A stretch of 64,000 nt of DNA, taken from NCBI RefSeq assembly GCF_030698145.1, contig NZ_JAUYNW010000080.1, positions 62,001 through 126,000 of the forward strand, read 5' to 3'. The notes beneath the pieces are model-generated. The model was given only the letters and a program-made list of their open reading frames with translations. It was not told the DNA's origin and did not search any database. Shown here in pieces: positions 10,303-18,564 of this stretch (its first letter is position 1; each line of letters starts with the position of its first letter). The DNA comes from Phenylobacterium sp. Its GTDB lineage: Bacteria > Pseudomonadota > Alphaproteobacteria > Caulobacterales > Caulobacteraceae. The translations under genes were made by a program, and so were the position numbers.

Positions 10303-11295
10303 TCAGGCCTCCGCCGCGCCGTGCAGGTCGTAGAACTTGGCGATCACTTCCTCGATGGCCGGCTGCTCGACGTGGACATCCTCCACCGCGAAGTCGGCGG
10401 AGATGGCGGCGATCAACCGCGCGGCCGGAACCATGGCCGGGTCAAAGGCCAGCTCCAGTGAGCGGCCGTCACGAGCACGCACCTCGACGCCCGGCAGGTC
10501 GATCTCCGGGGCCTCCTCGGCGAAGTCGATGAACATGCGGCGCTCGCGCAGGACGTCGCGCCGCAGGGCCTCGAAGGGGCTGTCGGCCAGCACCTGTCCA
10601 TGGCCGATGACGATGACCCGCTCGGCGAGCGCCTCAATGTCGTGCATGTCGTGGGTGGTGAGCAGGACGGTGACGCCCCGCTCCCGGTTCAGGCGTTTGA
10701 CGAACTCGCGCACCGCCAGCTTCGAGGGCGCGTCCAGGCCGATGGTCGGCTCGTCCAGGAACAGCACCTGGGGTTCGTGCAGCATAGCCGCGGCGATCTC
10801 GGCGCGCATCCGCTGGCCCAGGGACAGCTGGCGCACCGGCTGATCGAGCAGGCGTTCCAGCCGCAGCAGGGTCACCAGTTCGTCGCGGGTTCTGGCGTAG
10901 CGCACGGGATCGACGCGATAGATGTCGCGCAGCAGGTCGAAGCCGTCGATCACCGGTAGGTCCCACCAGAGTTGGGTGCGCTGACCGAACACCACGCCGA
11001 TCCGCGCCACGTGCTTGATCCGCTCCTGGTAGGGGACGAGCCCGCCCACCTCCACGCGGCCGCTGTCCGGACGCAGGATGCCCGAGAGGATCTTGATGGT
11101 GGTCGACTTGCCGGCCCCGTTCGGGCCGATGAAGCCTAGCAACTCGCCGGCCTCCAGCGAGAACGAGACGTTCTTCAGCGCCTCGACCGTGCGCCAGCGA
11201 CGATGGACCAGCCCCTTGAGCGCGCCCAGCACGCCGGGATCGCGCTCCGCGACGCGATAGGTCTTCGCCAGGTCCTGAACCAGGATCTGGGGCAT
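10303..11295 (-). CDS. ABC transporter ATP-binding protein
   Basis: This is the ATPase of the three-gene exporter (330 residues, COG4586-like). The Walker A motif GPNGAGKST is at residues 57-65, a variant signature LSLGQ (instead of LSGGQ) is at 157-161, Walker B VLFLDEP is at 177-183 and the switch histidine sits in TTHDMHD. About 95 extra C-terminal residues follow the nucleotide-binding domain, a regulatory or dimerisation extension found in this subgroup. It is the first gene of the unit; its promoter must be in the 140 bp shared with the divergent lipoprotein gene. Confidence 0.92.
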   Translation of the reverse strand: MPQILVQDLAKTYRVAERDPGVLGALKGLVHRRWRTVEALKNVSFSLEAGELLGFIGPNGAGKSTTIKILSGILRPDSGRVEVGGLVPYQERIKHVARIGVVFGQRTQLWWDLPVIDGFDLLRDIYRVDPVRYARTRDELVTLLRLERLLDQPVRQLSLGQRMRAEIAAAMLHEPQVLFLDEPTIGLDAPSKLAVREFVKRLNRERGVTVLLTTHDMHDIEALAERVIVIGHGQVLADSPFEALRRDVLRERRMFIDFAEEAPEIDLPGVEVRARDGRSLELAFDPAMVPAARLIAAISADFAVEDVHVEQPAIEEVIAKFYDLHGAAEA

Positions 11296-11435
11296 GGGAT
11301 CACCGCCGGAATGTCAAAGAGAAGGGCGCGAACGCTAGGCGGGGCTTTAGCGCCGGTCAATCGCCGAGCTTGGCCTTACCGCATCCAAATCGCGGCTGGC
11401 GGCTTTAGGGAGGCGCTGACCACACGGAGCCGGCC

Positions 11436-11933
11436 ATGTTCAGGACGATCTGCGGCCTCGCCTTAGCCGCGCTGTTGCTGGCCGGGTGCGACGACCCCGC
11501 CGACTATTTGCCGAAGACCTTCGAGCCCGCCACGCCCTCGCCGCCCAGCGATGTAGCCCTGGTCGCTTTACGCGGCGCGCTCACCCCCTGCGAAGCGGCG
11601 ATGGACGACGCGGCCGATGCGATCGCGCGCCTGGCCGCGGGCGGACGGGCCACCATCCAGGGACGCGACGTCATTGAGCGGGCGCAACTGATCTGCGGCG
11701 GCGCGACGGCGCAGATCTCCTCGATGCAGATCTGGGGGCGGCTGAAGGACCCCTGCGCGCGGGCCGCGCATGCTCGAGAGGCTGTGGCGACCGGCGCCTT
11801 GGATACCCTCGAGTTGAGAGGCACGAAGTTGGGCGTGCCGGTCCTGCGCGACAGGATCGCCGATCAAGCCTCCCTCTCGCGCGCCTGCGCCGGCGAGATC
11901 ATGGTCGCCGAACGCACCGCCCCGACCGGCTAA
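11436..11933 (+). CDS. Small lipoprotein of unknown function
   Basis: The 165-residue product begins with a lipoprotein signal peptide: a short basic start, a hydrophobic core and the lipobox LLAGC, with Cys18 followed by Asp-Asp. The mature part contains four more cysteines (in TPCEAAMDD, LICGGATAQ, KDPCARAA and SRACAGE), spaced as if forming two disulfides in a helical bundle. I do not recognise the family. The gene is single, divergent from the ABC exporter and followed by the symporter gene 116 bp later. Asp at +2/+3 after the lipidated Cys is an inner-membrane retention signal in E. coli but its meaning in Caulobacterales is unclear. Confidence 0.75.
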   Translation: MFRTICGLALAALLLAGCDDPADYLPKTFEPATPSPPSDVALVALRGALTPCEAAMDDAADAIARLAAGGRATIQGRDVIERAQLICGGATAQISSMQIWGRLKDPCARAAHAREAVATGALDTLELRGTKLGVPVLRDRIADQASLSRACAGEIMVAERTAPTG

Positions 11934-12049
11934 ACGTCCAGTCACGACGCGGCGCCCGCAGCATTTCTAATCATCGCTTCGACAGCAAACCGCTGGCGTG
12001 GAAACGGACGGACGGCCATGCTCGCCTCCGAGCACGATGAGGAGTTGTC

Positions 12050-13390
12050 ATGGCGCAGGCGGAAGTGAAACGGCGGGGACTGCTGGGTTCCTTCGGGTTC
12101 CAGGTCCTGGCGGCCATGGTCATCGGGCTGGTCCTGGGGCTGATCGCGCGCAATCTCGGAACCGAGGAAGGCCAGCAGGGCTACGCACTCTCCGAAACGT
12201 TGAAGCTGATGGGCTCGACCTTCGTTCAGCTGCTGCGGGTGCTGGTGCCGCCGCTGGTGTTCACGGCCATCGTGGCCAGCATCGCCAATCTACGGGAATT
12301 GCAGAACGCCGCGGCCCTGGTCTGGCGCACGCTGTTCTGGTTCGCGGTCACCGCCCTGATCGCCGTCAGCATCGGCATCGCGCTGGGCCTGGTCCTGCAG
12401 CCTGGAGTCAACACCACCGTCGCCGTGGCCGCTGCGGAGGCGTCGCACACACAAGGGTCCTGGCTCGATTTCCTCAAAGGACTCGTACCGTCGAACATGC
12501 TGGGGCTCTCGGCCTCCACCAAGATCACGGACGGCTCGCCGACCACCGCCCTGTCGTTCAATGTGCTGCAGATCGTCGTGATCGCGCTGGTGACCGGGAT
12601 CGCGGCCCTGCGCAGCGGCGCGGCGGCCGAGCCCTTCCTGACCTTTAACGCCTCGGCCCTGGCCGTTGTACGCAAGATCCTGTGGTGGGTGATCCGGCTG
12701 ACGCCGATCGGCACCATCGGCCTGTTCGGGAACGCCGTGGGTCATTACGGCTGGGACGCCCTGGCGCAGCTCGGCGCCTTCGCCGCGGCGATCTATATCG
12801 GTCTCGGCCTGGTGCTCCTGGTGGTCTATCCCGGCCTGCTCCTGCTCAACGGGTTGAACCCGGTGAAGTTCTATCTGGCCGCCTGGCCGGCGATCCAACT
12901 CGGGTTCGTGTCGCGCTCGTCCATCGGCACGCTGCCGGTGACCCAGACGGTGACCGAGTCCGGCCTCGGCGTGCCGCGCGCCTATGCCGCCTTCGCCGTG
13001 CCTCTGGGCGCGACCACCAAGATGGACGGCTGCGCGGCGATCTATCCAGCGGTGGCGGCGATCTTCGTGGCTCAGTTCTACGGAATATCGCTGGGTCTGA
13101 CCGACTACCTGCTGATCGTCTTCGTCTCCGTGATCGGCTCGGCCGCGACGGCGGGCCTGACCGGGGCGGTGGTGATGCTGACCCTGACGCTCTCGACCCT
13201 CGGCCTGCCTCTGGAGGGCGTCGGCCTGCTGCTGGCCATCGATCCCATCCTCGACATGGGCCGAACCGCGACCAATGTCGCCGGCCAGGCCCTGGTCCCG
13301 ACCCTGGTGGCCAAACGCCAGGGCATACTCGACCAGGCTGCCTACGACTCCGCGGGACTGGAGCCGGTGATCGAGGATCAGCCGGCCTAG
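12050..13390 (+). CDS. Dicarboxylate/amino acid:cation symporter
   Basis: This is a DAACS-family (GltPh/DctA-type) secondary transporter of 446 residues with about eight membrane helices and two re-entrant loops. The serine-rich hairpin-1 motif SRSSIGTLPVTQ, the TM7 motif TTKMDGCA (normally NMDGT) and the TM8 motif DPILDMGRTATNVAGQ are all present. The KMDGC variant at the cation site and the RTATN segment are closer to cystine/neutral amino acid members than to classical C4-dicarboxylate carriers, so the substrate should be left open. A GAGGAG site lies just upstream of the ATG. It transports across the inner membrane, coupled to Na+ or H+. Confidence 0.92.
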   Translation: MAQAEVKRRGLLGSFGFQVLAAMVIGLVLGLIARNLGTEEGQQGYALSETLKLMGSTFVQLLRVLVPPLVFTAIVASIANLRELQNAAALVWRTLFWFAVTALIAVSIGIALGLVLQPGVNTTVAVAAAEASHTQGSWLDFLKGLVPSNMLGLSASTKITDGSPTTALSFNVLQIVVIALVTGIAALRSGAAAEPFLTFNASALAVVRKILWWVIRLTPIGTIGLFGNAVGHYGWDALAQLGAFAAAIYIGLGLVLLVVYPGLLLLNGLNPVKFYLAAWPAIQLGFVSRSSIGTLPVTQTVTESGLGVPRAYAAFAVPLGATTKMDGCAAIYPAVAAIFVAQFYGISLGLTDYLLIVFVSVIGSAATAGLTGAVVMLTLTLSTLGLPLEGVGLLLAIDPILDMGRTATNVAGQALVPTLVAKRQGILDQAAYDSAGLEPVIEDQPA

Positions 13391-13449
13391 GCCCGGGCGG
13401 CCCGCGCCGCTAACATCGCCGCGACCTTGACGGCGGGAGGCGAGTGCAG

Positions 13450-14835
13450 ATGGCCGACGAGGAGCGCAGCCGCCGCTGGCCAGGCGCCGACATCGGCGGC
13501 GGGGCGATGCTAAGGGCGATGTTCGACGCCGCCGATGTGATCGCCGGAGTGTTCGAACTTCTGGACGACGACTACCGCTACGTGACGGCCAACCGTAACG
13601 CGGCGGCCTTCTATGGTCGGGGCGAGGGAGGCCTTGACGGCCTGACCGGCCGCGATCTGGGCCTGAGCCAGGAACTGATACAGGCTCGGCTCGTGATGCT
13701 TTGGGCCTGTTGGGAGGCCCATGAGTCGCGCACGGTGGAATATCCTTTCCGCCTGGAAGGCGGAAAGCGGGGCTGGTTCTTCGGCACCTTCTCGCCCATG
13801 CCAGGGGATCGCCCCCAGGTGGCGTTCGTCGTCCTCGACGTCACGGCGCGCCACCAGGCCGAAAGGGAGGTCGAACACCAGAAGGCCCGGCTGGCCCTGG
13901 CCTTGGACGCCACGGAGCTCGGTCTCTGGGAGTACGACCTGGAGTCCGATCAGATCGACTGGGACCGGCGCACACGCGGCCTGTTCGGCGTCGACGCCGA
14001 GATGGCGATCGACTTCGCCGCCTATGCCGCGGCCGTCCACCCGGATGACTTTCACTTGGTCGAGGCCGCCTATGGGGGCGCCTTGGCTGGGGAGAACGGC
14101 GGCGCCTATGTGGTGGCGCACCGCACCGCCGCGGGCGGCGAACGGGGCTCGGCGGCTTGGGTCCGCGGCGCGGCGCGCGTGGTCTTCGGCATGGATGGCC
14201 GCGCTCGCAGGGTGATCGGGACGGTCCAAGACATCACGGCTGAGGTCACGGCCCAGGAGCGTCAGGACCTACTGCTGGCCGAGCTGAACCATCGGGTGAA
14301 GAACAACCTGGCGACCGTTCAGGCTATCGCCGCCCACGCGTTCCGGAGCGTAGGCGACGATCCGGCCGCGTTCCGAACCGCTTTCGAGCAGCGATTGCAA
14401 TCTCTGGCGCGAGGGCACGATCTGCTGACCCGGAACGCCTGGGAGACTGCGGAACTGACCGACGTCTTCACCGCGGCGCTCGCTCCGTTTGAGCAGGCGA
14501 GCGTCCGGTTGGGCGGTGAGCCCGGGGTGGTTCGCGTGAAGCCAGACCTGGCGGTCAGCCTGGTGATGCTACTGCACGAGCTGGCCACCAACGCGGTGAA
14601 ATATGGGGCCTTGTCGGAGGCGGGTGGCGAGGTGATCCTCGATTGGCGGCTTGACCCCGATGGCCTGCGGATCATCTGGCGTGAGGCCGGAGGCCCGCGC
14701 GTGACACCGCCCAGCCGTCAGGGCTTCGGATCGCGTCTGATCCGCACGGCGCTGATCTCGTTCGGGGGTGCGGCGAGCCTGGACTTCGCCGCCGATGGCC
14801 TGGTCTGCGAGATGGTCACGCCGCTCGGCGACTGA
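13450..14835 (+). CDS. PAS-domain HWE-family sensor histidine kinase
   Basis: This soluble kinase of 461 residues has two PAS-like domains (about 20-130 and 140-260, the second with the FGMDGRARRVIGTVQDITAE exit strand) and an HWE kinase core. The phosphoacceptor is H281 in ELNHRVKNNLATVQ; the HWE hallmarks are H376 in HELATNAVKYGALS and W410-x-E412. HWE kinases often act as light, redox or general stress sensors in alphaproteobacteria, commonly upstream of PhyR-type responses. I chose ATG 13450 because GGAGG at 13436-13440 is nine bases away, whereas the upstream GTG at 13444 is too close. No response regulator is adjacent, so it is an orphan kinase. Confidence 0.93.
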   Translation: MADEERSRRWPGADIGGGAMLRAMFDAADVIAGVFELLDDDYRYVTANRNAAAFYGRGEGGLDGLTGRDLGLSQELIQARLVMLWACWEAHESRTVEYPFRLEGGKRGWFFGTFSPMPGDRPQVAFVVLDVTARHQAEREVEHQKARLALALDATELGLWEYDLESDQIDWDRRTRGLFGVDAEMAIDFAAYAAAVHPDDFHLVEAAYGGALAGENGGAYVVAHRTAAGGERGSAAWVRGAARVVFGMDGRARRVIGTVQDITAEVTAQERQDLLLAELNHRVKNNLATVQAIAAHAFRSVGDDPAAFRTAFEQRLQSLARGHDLLTRNAWETAELTDVFTAALAPFEQASVRLGGEPGVVRVKPDLAVSLVMLLHELATNAVKYGALSEAGGEVILDWRLDPDGLRIIWREAGGPRVTPPSRQGFGSRLIRTALISFGGAASLDFAADGLVCEMVTPLGD

Positions 14836-16260
14836 TCAGGCCTTGCCGCGCCCGTTCATCTCGTCGCCGGCGTCCTTCGGCAGGGGCACGAAGAAGAACA
14901 GCGAGACGAAGGTGATCAGGCCGATCACCACGAAGGCCGGCGATATGGCGCCGGCGCTGAGCTGGCTCTCGCCGCGGGCGACCATGAAGAAATGCATCAA
15001 GGTGGCGGCCAGGCCGATGCCGATGGACTGGACCAGCTGCTGCATCATCGACGAGGTGGTGGAGGCGCGGCTCATCCGGTCCTGGTCGATGTCGGCATAG
15101 GCCATGCCGTTCAGGCTGGTGAAGTGCAGGGAGCGGAAGAACCCGCCGACGGCCAGGACCGCCATGATCAGCCAGTGGGGCGTTGTGGGCGTGAAGAGGC
15201 CGTAGGCCATGAAGCTCAGCCCGACGATGACGGCGTTGACCACCAGCACCGTGCGGAAGCCGAAGCGGCGCAGGATCGGCGGGGCGGTGGTCTTCATGAC
15301 CAGGGCGCCCGCGGCCGAGATGAAGGTCATCAGGCCGGCCCGGAACGGCGACATGCCGAAGCCGATCTGCAGCAGCATGGCCAGCATGAACGGCGTCGCG
15401 CCCATGGCGATCCGCATGAAGGCCCCACCCACGACCGAGGCCGTGAAGGTCTGGATGCGGAACACCGAGAGGTCGATGATCGCGTGCGGATTGCCTCTGG
15501 CGTGGCGCCAATAGAGGGCCAGGGCCGCGAAGCCGCCCAGGAACAGGCCCGCGACGAGGCCGTCGGGGGCCATGCCGCGGCCCAGGTTCTCGAAGCCGAA
15601 GATGAGTCCCGCCAGGCCGAGGCCGGTGAGCAGGATGCCCGTCCAATCGATGGGAGAGACCTCCTGCTCCGTCACGTTTGGCACATGGCGGAAAACCAGC
15701 AGCACGCCGACCACGGCGATGGGCAGGTTCATGAAGAAGATCCAGCGCCAGTCGGCGAAGGTCACGATGGCGCCGCCGACCACCGGACCGATCACCGGAC
15801 CCAGCAGGGCCGGCATGGTCATGACCGACATGGCCCCGATCAGTTCGGACTTGGGTGTCGTGCGCAGCAGCACCAGGCGGCCGACGGGCCCCATCATGGC
15901 GCCGGCCATGCCCTGGAAGATGCGGGCGATGACCAACTGGGTCAGGTCCTGGGCCAGGCCGCAGGCGGCCGACGACAAGGCGAAAAGCACCATGGCGGCC
16001 ATGAAGATCCGTTTGGCGCCGAACTTGTCAGCCACCCAGCCGCTGACCGGCAGGAAGACCGCCGAGGCCAGCAGGAACATTGTGATGGCGAGGTTGAGCC
16101 GCAGCGGGTCCTCGTCCAGCGCCACGGCCATGGTCGGCAAGGCGTTAGAGAGCACCGTAGCGTTCATGGTCTGCATCAGCATGGCCGAACCGATGATCGC
16201 CGGGACCATCCAGCCGCGAGTCGTCGGCGTGGCTTCGAGGCGATCGTCGACCGGGCTCAT
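14836..16260 (-). CDS. MFS drug efflux transporter (DHA2, MdtD-like)
   Basis: This 474-residue protein has about 14 hydrophobic segments and the DHA2 (EmrB/QacA/MdtD) signatures: GWVADKFGAKRIFMAA in the loop between TM2 and TM3, and RIFQGMAGAMMGP with the proton-drug antiporter motif C LLGPVIGPVVGGAI. It is most like MdtD-type exporters in length. Its GTG/ATG start overlaps the stop of the marR gene by four bases, so regulator and pump form one operon under the palindrome at 16714-16738. The 3' end abuts the convergent kinase gene. The likely role is efflux of toxic organic compounds recognised by the MarR repressor. Confidence 0.92.
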   Translation of the reverse strand: MSPVDDRLEATPTTRGWMVPAIIGSAMLMQTMNATVLSNALPTMAVALDEDPLRLNLAITMFLLASAVFLPVSGWVADKFGAKRIFMAAMVLFALSSAACGLAQDLTQLVIARIFQGMAGAMMGPVGRLVLLRTTPKSELIGAMSVMTMPALLGPVIGPVVGGAIVTFADWRWIFFMNLPIAVVGVLLVFRHVPNVTEQEVSPIDWTGILLTGLGLAGLIFGFENLGRGMAPDGLVAGLFLGGFAALALYWRHARGNPHAIIDLSVFRIQTFTASVVGGAFMRIAMGATPFMLAMLLQIGFGMSPFRAGLMTFISAAGALVMKTTAPPILRRFGFRTVLVVNAVIVGLSFMAYGLFTPTTPHWLIMAVLAVGGFFRSLHFTSLNGMAYADIDQDRMSRASTTSSMMQQLVQSIGIGLAATLMHFFMVARGESQLSAGAISPAFVVIGLITFVSLFFFVPLPKDAGDEMNGRGKA

Positions 16261-16703
16261 GGTTCGAGCGCCAGGAGCTGGAGGAGGGGCCCGACGGCGG
16301 CGTGCAGGCTGTTGGCCGCATCTGGCTCGAGCTTGGCGATCCGCGCGGCGAGCCAGTCATTGCGCTGCTGGCGGATGGCCTCGAGGCGCCGCGCGCCCTC
16401 CGGGGTCACGGCCAACCCTGAGCGGCGGCCGTCCTCAGCGTGGCCGGCGCGGGCTACCCAGCCGGCGGCCTCCAGGCGCTTCACGTGGACGCTCATCGTG
16501 GGACGGGAGATCTGCTCGACCTCCGCCAGGTCGCAGACCCCGACGCCGGGGCGGCGCATGATCTGGTTGAGGATGAGGGCGTCCTGGGCCGACATCCCGA
16601 CGCGCTGGGCCTCCTGTCGCAGCCGGCGCGAGACCCGCAGCAGGGCCGGGCGCAGCGCCTCGGCCAAGGCGATCGGGTCAGGATTGTCGAGCTGGAGCGT
16701 CAT
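16257..16703 (-). CDS. MarR-family transcriptional regulator
   Basis: The 148-residue winged-helix protein carries the MarR core: NQIMRRPGVGVCDLAEVEQISRPTMSVHVKRLEAAGWVAR (recognition helix) and the wing DGRRSGLAVTPEGARRLE. It heads an operon with the downstream MFS exporter (4-bp overlap). A 25-bp near-perfect palindrome is 11 bp upstream of its start codon, which is the classic position for autorepression relieved by a phenolic or other small ligand. The arrangement regulator-first followed by its pump is typical of EmrR/MarR efflux operons. Confidence 0.93.
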   Translation of the reverse strand: MTLQLDNPDPIALAEALRPALLRVSRRLRQEAQRVGMSAQDALILNQIMRRPGVGVCDLAEVEQISRPTMSVHVKRLEAAGWVARAGHAEDGRRSGLAVTPEGARRLEAIRQQRNDWLAARIAKLEPDAANSLHAAVGPLLQLLALEP

Positions 16704-16713
16704 CAGGCCGTCG

Positions 16714-16738
16714 AGATAGTTAGGTCACCGAACTATCT
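16714..16738. promoter_or_regulatory. MarR operator palindrome
   Basis: The 25-bp inverted repeat has arms AGATAGTT and AACTATCT and an inner GGT/ACC pair (TAGTT-N-GGT-N-ACC-N-AACTA), with only three unpaired positions including the centre. It is immediately upstream of the marR start and would cover the core promoter. The TAGTT half-site resembles those bound by many MarR proteins. It is very probably the autoregulatory operator of the marR-MFS operon and could also influence the short gene on the other strand. Confidence 0.85.
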
Positions 16739-16853
16739 AACTGCGCCGCGCCGCACGGGGCGTCAAGCGGCTGGGGCGCCGAGTACGCGGTCTGCGGGAA
16801 CCGCCTGCGAGACTTCTCCGTTTAGGCGAGTAGCGGGCGAGAGGACCGCAGCA

Positions 16854-17060
16854 ATGGCCCTTTACGAAGATGTCCTGCCCTCCGAAGCGATGGCGCAAGT
16901 GACCGCCGAAGTCCGCGCCATGACCCGGCGCATGTCACGCGACCAGGTGTTGGATCTCGCCGACCTGCTGCATGACCTAATCCGCGAGCGGCAGTTCGAG
17001 CAGATGTCCTGGCGCCGCCGCCTCAGTTCGCACTCTGGACCGGCGGCCCGCCAAGCTTGA
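16854..17060 (+). CDS. Small hypothetical protein
   Basis: This 68-codon frame (MALYEDVLPSEAMAQ...) is divergent from marR and starts at ATG 16854 after GAGAGGA at a usable distance. The predicted protein is largely helical and amphipathic (TAEVRAMTRRMSRDQVLDLADLLHDLIRER), with normal codon use. Its last 38 bases overlap the 3' end of the convergent gene at 17023-17475, which lies at the edge of the phage element. I do not recognise a family; it could be a host gene that marks the left boundary. Confidence 0.5.
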   Translation: MALYEDVLPSEAMAQVTAEVRAMTRRMSRDQVLDLADLLHDLIRERQFEQMSWRRRLSSHSGPAARQA

Positions 17061-17475
17061 TTGCGGCGCGGCGGGCGGCCTTGGCGCTGGCCAGTAACGC
17101 CCTGGCCTGGGCTTCGAGTTCGCTGGCGGCCGCCGCGCAGGCCCCGGCCTCACCATTGGCGTCGCGCGAGCACGCGGCCCGCGCCTGCTCGGCGGCTTCA
17201 TGGGCGGCGCAGGCGGCGACCTGACTTTCCGTCACGGCGCGCATGAAGCCGCCGGCTGGGCTGTCGCGCCAGGCGCGGCGCCTGGCGAACTTGGCGCGCG
17301 CCTCAGCCAGCAGCGCCTCGGCGCCCTGTGGTTCGTACGGCCCCTGGCCCAGCCCCGACCAGCAGACACCCCGATGCCTCGCCGCGGCCCGATCGGCGCG
17401 CGCCTGGCGCCACTGCTCCGCCTGGATCTCGGCGGCCAGCCATGCGGCGAATTCGGGTGAGTCCGATGTGGGCAT
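17023..17475 (-). CDS. Prophage-edge hypothetical protein
   Basis: The 150-residue Ala/Arg/Glu-rich protein is mostly helical with four cysteines in the second half (ACAAHEAAEQARAACSRDANGEAGACAAA). I do not recognise it. Its ATG at 17475 is nine bases from a TCGTAT-N5-ATACGA palindrome that shares its core with the two sites in the repressor control region, so it is probably under control of the phage repressor encoded immediately upstream in the same orientation. Its 3' end overlaps the small host-side gene at 16854-17060. A role in early phage functions or repressor modulation is a guess from position only. Confidence 0.65.
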   Translation of the reverse strand: MPTSDSPEFAAWLAAEIQAEQWRQARADRAAARHRGVCWSGLGQGPYEPQGAEALLAEARAKFARRRAWRDSPAGGFMRAVTESQVAACAAHEAAEQARAACSRDANGEAGACAAAASELEAQARALLASAKAARRAAIKLGGPPVQSAN

Positions 17476-17483
17476 GAGGTAAA

Positions 17484-17500
17484 TCGTATCTTACATACGA
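17484..17500. promoter_or_regulatory. Phage repressor operator O1
   Basis: A perfect inverted repeat TCGTAT-CTTAC-ATACGA lies just upstream of the gene that starts at 17475. Its GTAT-N5-ATAC core recurs at 18211-18223 and 18245-18257 on the other side of the repressor gene, which argues for a common binding protein, most simply the S24-type repressor encoded between them. Confidence 0.7.
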
Positions 17501-17540
17501 CGACTGGCAAAATCGATTCGTAGAAATTCGACGTTCCCCC

Positions 17541-18185
17541 TCAGCGGTCGCGGATGATGATCCGGCGGGCCTGGTAGGGCGGGATGATCGCAGTGATATG
17601 AGCCGCCCAGCGGAGCCTGGCGTCGCGCCGGGTGGGGCCGGCGATGCTTTCCAGGTCGAAGAGCCCCGGCCCGCTGCCGCGCAGCAGGCGCTTGACCAGC
17701 ACCTCGTCGGTGTCGGTCTCCAGCACGACCACCTCGCCCAGCATGTCGAGGCCCGGCGCGCTGCGCTGGTCCTCGAAATAGATCAGGGCGCCGTCGTCGG
17801 CCAGGCCGCGCATGGAGTGCCCGGCGACCAGCAGGGCTACAGCCCTATCCGTTCCTCCCGGCGGGATTGGCGCCAGGTCTCCGGCGTCGTCGCCGGTGGC
17901 GAACAGCACGTCGCCCTCGGGGTTTGCGCCCACCTTACCCATGATCGGCGCCAGTCCCTCGACGCGGGTCGCACTCATGGTCCCGGAGGCGTCGTAGAGC
18001 CACTCCGGGCGCACGCCGAAGGCCAAGGCGTACTCCTTGGCCTTGCGGTAGGAGAAGGGCGCGTTGCCGTTCTCGTTGGACGTATAGGTGTTGCGGTTCC
18101 AGTCGAAGGCCTCGGCGGCCGCGGCGGCCGTCTCGAAACCCTTGTGGGTGCGCGCCAGGCGCAGGCGTTGGAATCGTTCCTCCAT
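17541..18185 (-). CDS. CI/LexA-like phage repressor with S24 peptidase domain
   Basis: This 214-residue repressor has an N-terminal XRE-like helix-turn-helix (about residues 5-65, with AAAAAEAFDWNRNTYTSNENG) and a C-terminal S24 (UmuD/LexA) fold. The Ser-Lys dyad is visible: S124 in AGHSM and K165 in VLVKRL. A possible Ala-Gly cleavage bond is at 101-102, 22 residues before the serine, so RecA-stimulated self-cleavage is plausible. It is divergent from the activator unit at 18268-19130, with two GTAT-N5-ATAC palindromes and an SOS-type box in the 82-bp gap. By family it maintains the lysogenic/off state. Confidence 0.9.
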   Translation of the reverse strand: MEERFQRLRLARTHKGFETAAAAAEAFDWNRNTYTSNENGNAPFSYRKAKEYALAFGVRPEWLYDASGTMSATRVEGLAPIMGKVGANPEGDVLFATGDDAGDLAPIPPGGTDRAVALLVAGHSMRGLADDGALIYFEDQRSAPGLDMLGEVVVLETDTDEVLVKRLLRGSGPGLFDLESIAGPTRRDARLRWAAHITAIIPPYQARRIIIRDR

Positions 18186-18210
18186 GACGACGAACCATAG
18201 TCGAAAATGT

Positions 18211-18223
18211 GTATAAAAAATAC
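18211..18223. promoter_or_regulatory. Phage repressor operator O2
   Basis: GTAT-AAAAA-ATAC, with the same core and 5-bp spacer as O1 and O3, lies 26 bp upstream of the repressor start codon. The centre-to-centre distance to O3 is 34 bp, about three helical turns, which would allow two repressor dimers on one face of the DNA. Confidence 0.6.
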
Positions 18224-18237
18224 GAAAATGTTTGGCC

Positions 18238-18252
18238 GTTCACAGTATGTTC
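18238..18252 (+). promoter_or_regulatory. SOS-type (LexA) box in the switch region
   Basis: GTTC-ACAGTAT-GTTC has the direct-repeat GTTC-N7-GTTC form of alphaproteobacterial LexA boxes. It overlaps the O3 palindrome and sits at the upstream edge of a TATACA -10 candidate (18253-18258) for the rightward activator unit. LexA and the phage repressor would therefore compete for or share one site. The spacer differs from the other three boxes, so this is the least certain of the four. Confidence 0.55.
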
Positions 18253-18261
18253 TATACAGTG
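18241..18261. promoter_or_regulatory. Phage repressor operator O3 and rightward promoter
   Basis: CACnGTAT-GTTCT-ATACnGTG is a 21-bp near-palindrome with the GTAT-N5-ATAC core. The TATACA inside its right half (18253-18258) is a good -10 element for transcription toward 18268, with a weak TTTGGC -35 16 bp upstream. That would start the mRNA within a few bases of the ATG at 18268, giving a nearly leaderless message repressed by operator occupancy. Confidence 0.65.
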
Positions 18262-18267
18262 CAACCC

Positions 18268-18564
18268 ATGGGACATGAAACACCACCTCGCTCACCTCAG
18301 GATTACGCCGCCCTACGACAAACGGGGACGCCACCTCGCCGCGCGATGACCGAATTGCAGCTCGAAGCCGGCACGGCGCGGCGCCTGGAGCGGGTGTTCC
18401 GCAAGGTCCAGGCGCGGGGCGCCGGCGATCGGCAGCTTCCGAAGTTCGCCCGGCACGACGCCCATGTGGCGGCGGTCCTGGCTCAAGGCGGGTTCTGCGC
18501 CTTTTCCGAGCGCCGGATCGGGCGGGACGGCGTGGCGGTCTGCCTGCCGCTGGTCTGGCCATGA
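18268..18564 (+). CDS. First gene of rightward phage unit, hypothetical regulator
   Basis: The 98-residue basic protein (MGHETPPRSPQDYAAL...) has no family I recognise. Its C-terminal half, KFARHDAHVAAVLAQGGFCAFSERRIGRDGVAVCLPLVWP, looks like a small folded domain. It is divergent from the repressor, is the first rightward gene after the operators, and overlaps the DUF6456-like gene by four bases (ATGA), so the two products are likely to act together. By analogy, Caulobacter gene-transfer agents are switched on by a two-protein activator (GafY/GafZ) that corresponds to a single GafA protein elsewhere; this pair occupies the equivalent place. No ribosome site is seen, consistent with a near-leaderless start. 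Confidence 0.6.
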   Translation: MGHETPPRSPQDYAALRQTGTPPRRAMTELQLEAGTARRLERVFRKVQARGAGDRQLPKFARHDAHVAAVLAQGGFCAFSERRIGRDGVAVCLPLVWP

